A stretch of DNA of 64,000 nucleotides from Apostichopus japonicus (taxonomy: Eukaryota; Echinodermata; Holothuroidea; Aspidochirotida; Stichopodidae), in the NCBI RefSeq assembly GCF_037975245.1, contig NC_092572.1, positions 6,835,501 through 6,899,500 on the forward strand, in the 5' to 3' direction. Under the pieces are notes generated by a model. The model was not told where the DNA came from and did no database searches. It saw only the letters and a program-made list of their open reading frames with translations. Below are positions 62,278-64,000 of this stretch, one piece after another (position 1 is the first letter of the stretch; every line of letters starts with the position of its first letter). The translations under genes were made by a program, and so were the position numbers.

Positions 62278-63470
62278 TACAGTCACTGCTATTTTAATCT
62301 TTATAACTCTTAAATGTTTTTCTTAATCCTGTTTATAAATATGTATTTTCTTGTATTTATACTGGATTTTAATAAACATGAAATGTGAATAAACTTGTGT
62401 ACTTGTGGTGATTACTGTACCTACACTGTGTTATACATGGTTTAATTATGTATTATGTACAGTGCTGTAAGACCCCAGTACTTTGCTAGTGTGAGAGAGC
62501 ACAATAAATCTAAAGAATTCCAAAAGTGAGTGTTTCAATGAAACATGTCATTCTGTGGCAATTGTGTCTGGCTTTTAAATATATAAACAGTGGTGTTGGT
62601 GGTCTTATCTTGAAAACCAGTTCATAAACATACAGTTCACAGTTCACACACATGGAATAATTATGGACTAACCTTACAAAATATCTTTTAAAATTGTTCT
62701 TTCATAGTCACAGATATTTATGTGGTGATACTCGGGTAGAATAAATAAATAAATTTCATGGCACAATTACTCTCTTTGTAAAGAATTTCCACAATAGCTG
62801 TACTATTATCCATAGATTGATGAATATTTTACACAGTTTTATGAGTAGGCCAAGAAGCATAATGGATTGGAGTGGGTATCGATTTACACTAACAGTCCTG
62901 ACGACAGCTCAGAGAGTACATACAGTAGGGTATAGGTGAATGAACTTAAAATCTTTCTCTTATTTAAGAATTTAAGACTAGTAATGGGTAATGGATCCTG
63001 CGGAACTCGCTTTCAGTGTCGATGCTCACCTTTAGAACAGATTACATAAATCAGTCAAGCTTTCTCCTTCTCTCATGTCTTTCAAATCTCTCTGTGAGAA
63101 CTCGCCTGTTTTGAGAACTCAACACTCAACAGCTTCAAATGGCCGTTTAATTAATTGTTATCTTACTCTTTGTCTGTTTCATACTTAAATGCCCTTTTCT
63201 CTCTGTAATTTCAACTGTGCATTTTGAGCGTCTTCTTGACTGATACCAGTGCAATACCAGTGTTTCATTATTATTATTATTATTAAATAGTAATAAATCT
63301 GTACATCTGCATTTCTCTTTTGGGACATGTCTGTTTTCAGACAATGAATCCTGTTTCTCTTTCCACACATTACTGTACTGTTATCAATGTTTTTCAAGCT
63401 CGATCACCATTTCACAGTACTTTGAACTATTCAAAGATGCTGGTTAAAAGTGGGCCACTTTTTTCGTCTT
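62278..63470. other. Unassigned DNA, no gene seen
   Basis: AT-rich with a short (ATT)n tract near 63268-63283. No coding signal. Confidence 0.3.
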
Positions 63471-64000
63471 GTTCTCCCTCCCGTCGTAAATCATCAAGCA
63501 GGCATGGTACCCTCGGTGAAACATGATGCCCGCAACTTCACCAGGTTCCCCCTCAAAACATTTATGAAATGAAATACTTGAGTCTTAAAAACCCCATCAA
63601 ATCCACTCTGCTGTATTCATTCCACACCGCTAATGAGTCTGGTTGTTCAGTATGTCATCTCGCCGATTATACCTCGGTACAAGCGAGACAGATATCAAAT
63701 CACAGCAAAGCGTCCTCTGTCTCTCTCTCACATATGGATCTATCTCTACCTTTCTCCGTCATCCATTTGATTCCTGAACTGTTTTCCGTGCGTCTCGGAT
63801 ATCAGCTCGATATTTCTACTGCACCCGAGAGGCAGTGTATATCGAGCACGAGAGAGTAATGTCGAGATAAAAAAAAAAACGTAACGGCGACCGTGTGACT
63901 CATCCGGAAGGAGCAGAAGAAGAAGAAGAAAAAAAATCGATGGGTTGGGCTGATTCACAAGATAAGAGTGGTTTAACTTGCACACGACCGTGGCAGAATC
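63471..64000. promoter_or_regulatory. Promoter-like GC/CpG-richer right edge with AP-1 and ETS sites
   Basis: CpG-containing words rise from about 63480. At 63896-63910 an AP-1 site TGACTCA is separated by one base from an ETS-type CCGGAAG, with a Myb-like TAACGG at 63882-63887 upstream and a GAAGAAGAA purine tract downstream. This could be the start of a gene to the right of the window. No exon can be named. Confidence 0.3.

Overview
The window is nuclear DNA from an animal. It is AT-rich, has spliceosomal introns with GT...AG borders, microsatellites, tRNA-derived SINEs and small non-autonomous DNA transposons, and only a few genes in 64 kb. A locally multiplied SLC35G1-like family and the general repeat style suggest a marine invertebrate deuterostome such as an echinoderm. 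That assignment is inference and cannot be proven from the sequence alone.

Layout. 1-400 is nearly all of a small hAT-like element. 2.4-3.6 kb (minus) holds an intact, intronless SLC35G1-like membrane transporter gene. 3.7-9.3 kb is repeat-rich: a SINE with a hugely expanded tetranucleotide tail, a tRNA-like sequence, a perfect 64-bp inverted repeat, and an array of about 50-bp units that are each a hairpin. 10.0-12.1 kb (plus) holds a second, closely related SLC35G1-like gene in opposite orientation. 12-18 kb is repeats and unassigned DNA. 18.4-18.7 kb (minus) is a C-terminal fragment of a third SLC35G1-like copy, followed by a nested pair of small DNA transposons (18.8-19.9 kb) and a 0.3-kb tandem repeat (20.4-20.9 kb).

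21.9-30.3 kb is the gene-bearing core. RPS25 (small ribosomal subunit protein eS25) is on the minus strand, with three coding exons plus a probable ATG-only first exon near 27.55 kb. About 0.9 kb away, head-to-head on the plus strand, is a two-exon gene for the mitochondrial ribosome assembly factor MTERF4. Both serve translation, one in the cytosol and one in mitochondria. A SINE lies directly behind the MTERF4 5' splice site, and another lies just downstream of the gene.

30.7-64 kb has no gene I can support. It holds unassigned intergenic or intronic DNA with many TACTGTA/TACAGTA words, several minisatellites (49-, 62- and 29/30-bp units), a CpG-richer patch with a CRE site near 36.6 kb, and a promoter-like right edge with adjoining AP-1 and ETS motifs. 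No prokaryotic, viral or CRISPR feature was found. The most unusual structures are the perfect hairpin at 4.6 kb, the tandem hairpin array at 7.8-8.2 kb, and the SINE-altered MTERF4 splice region.
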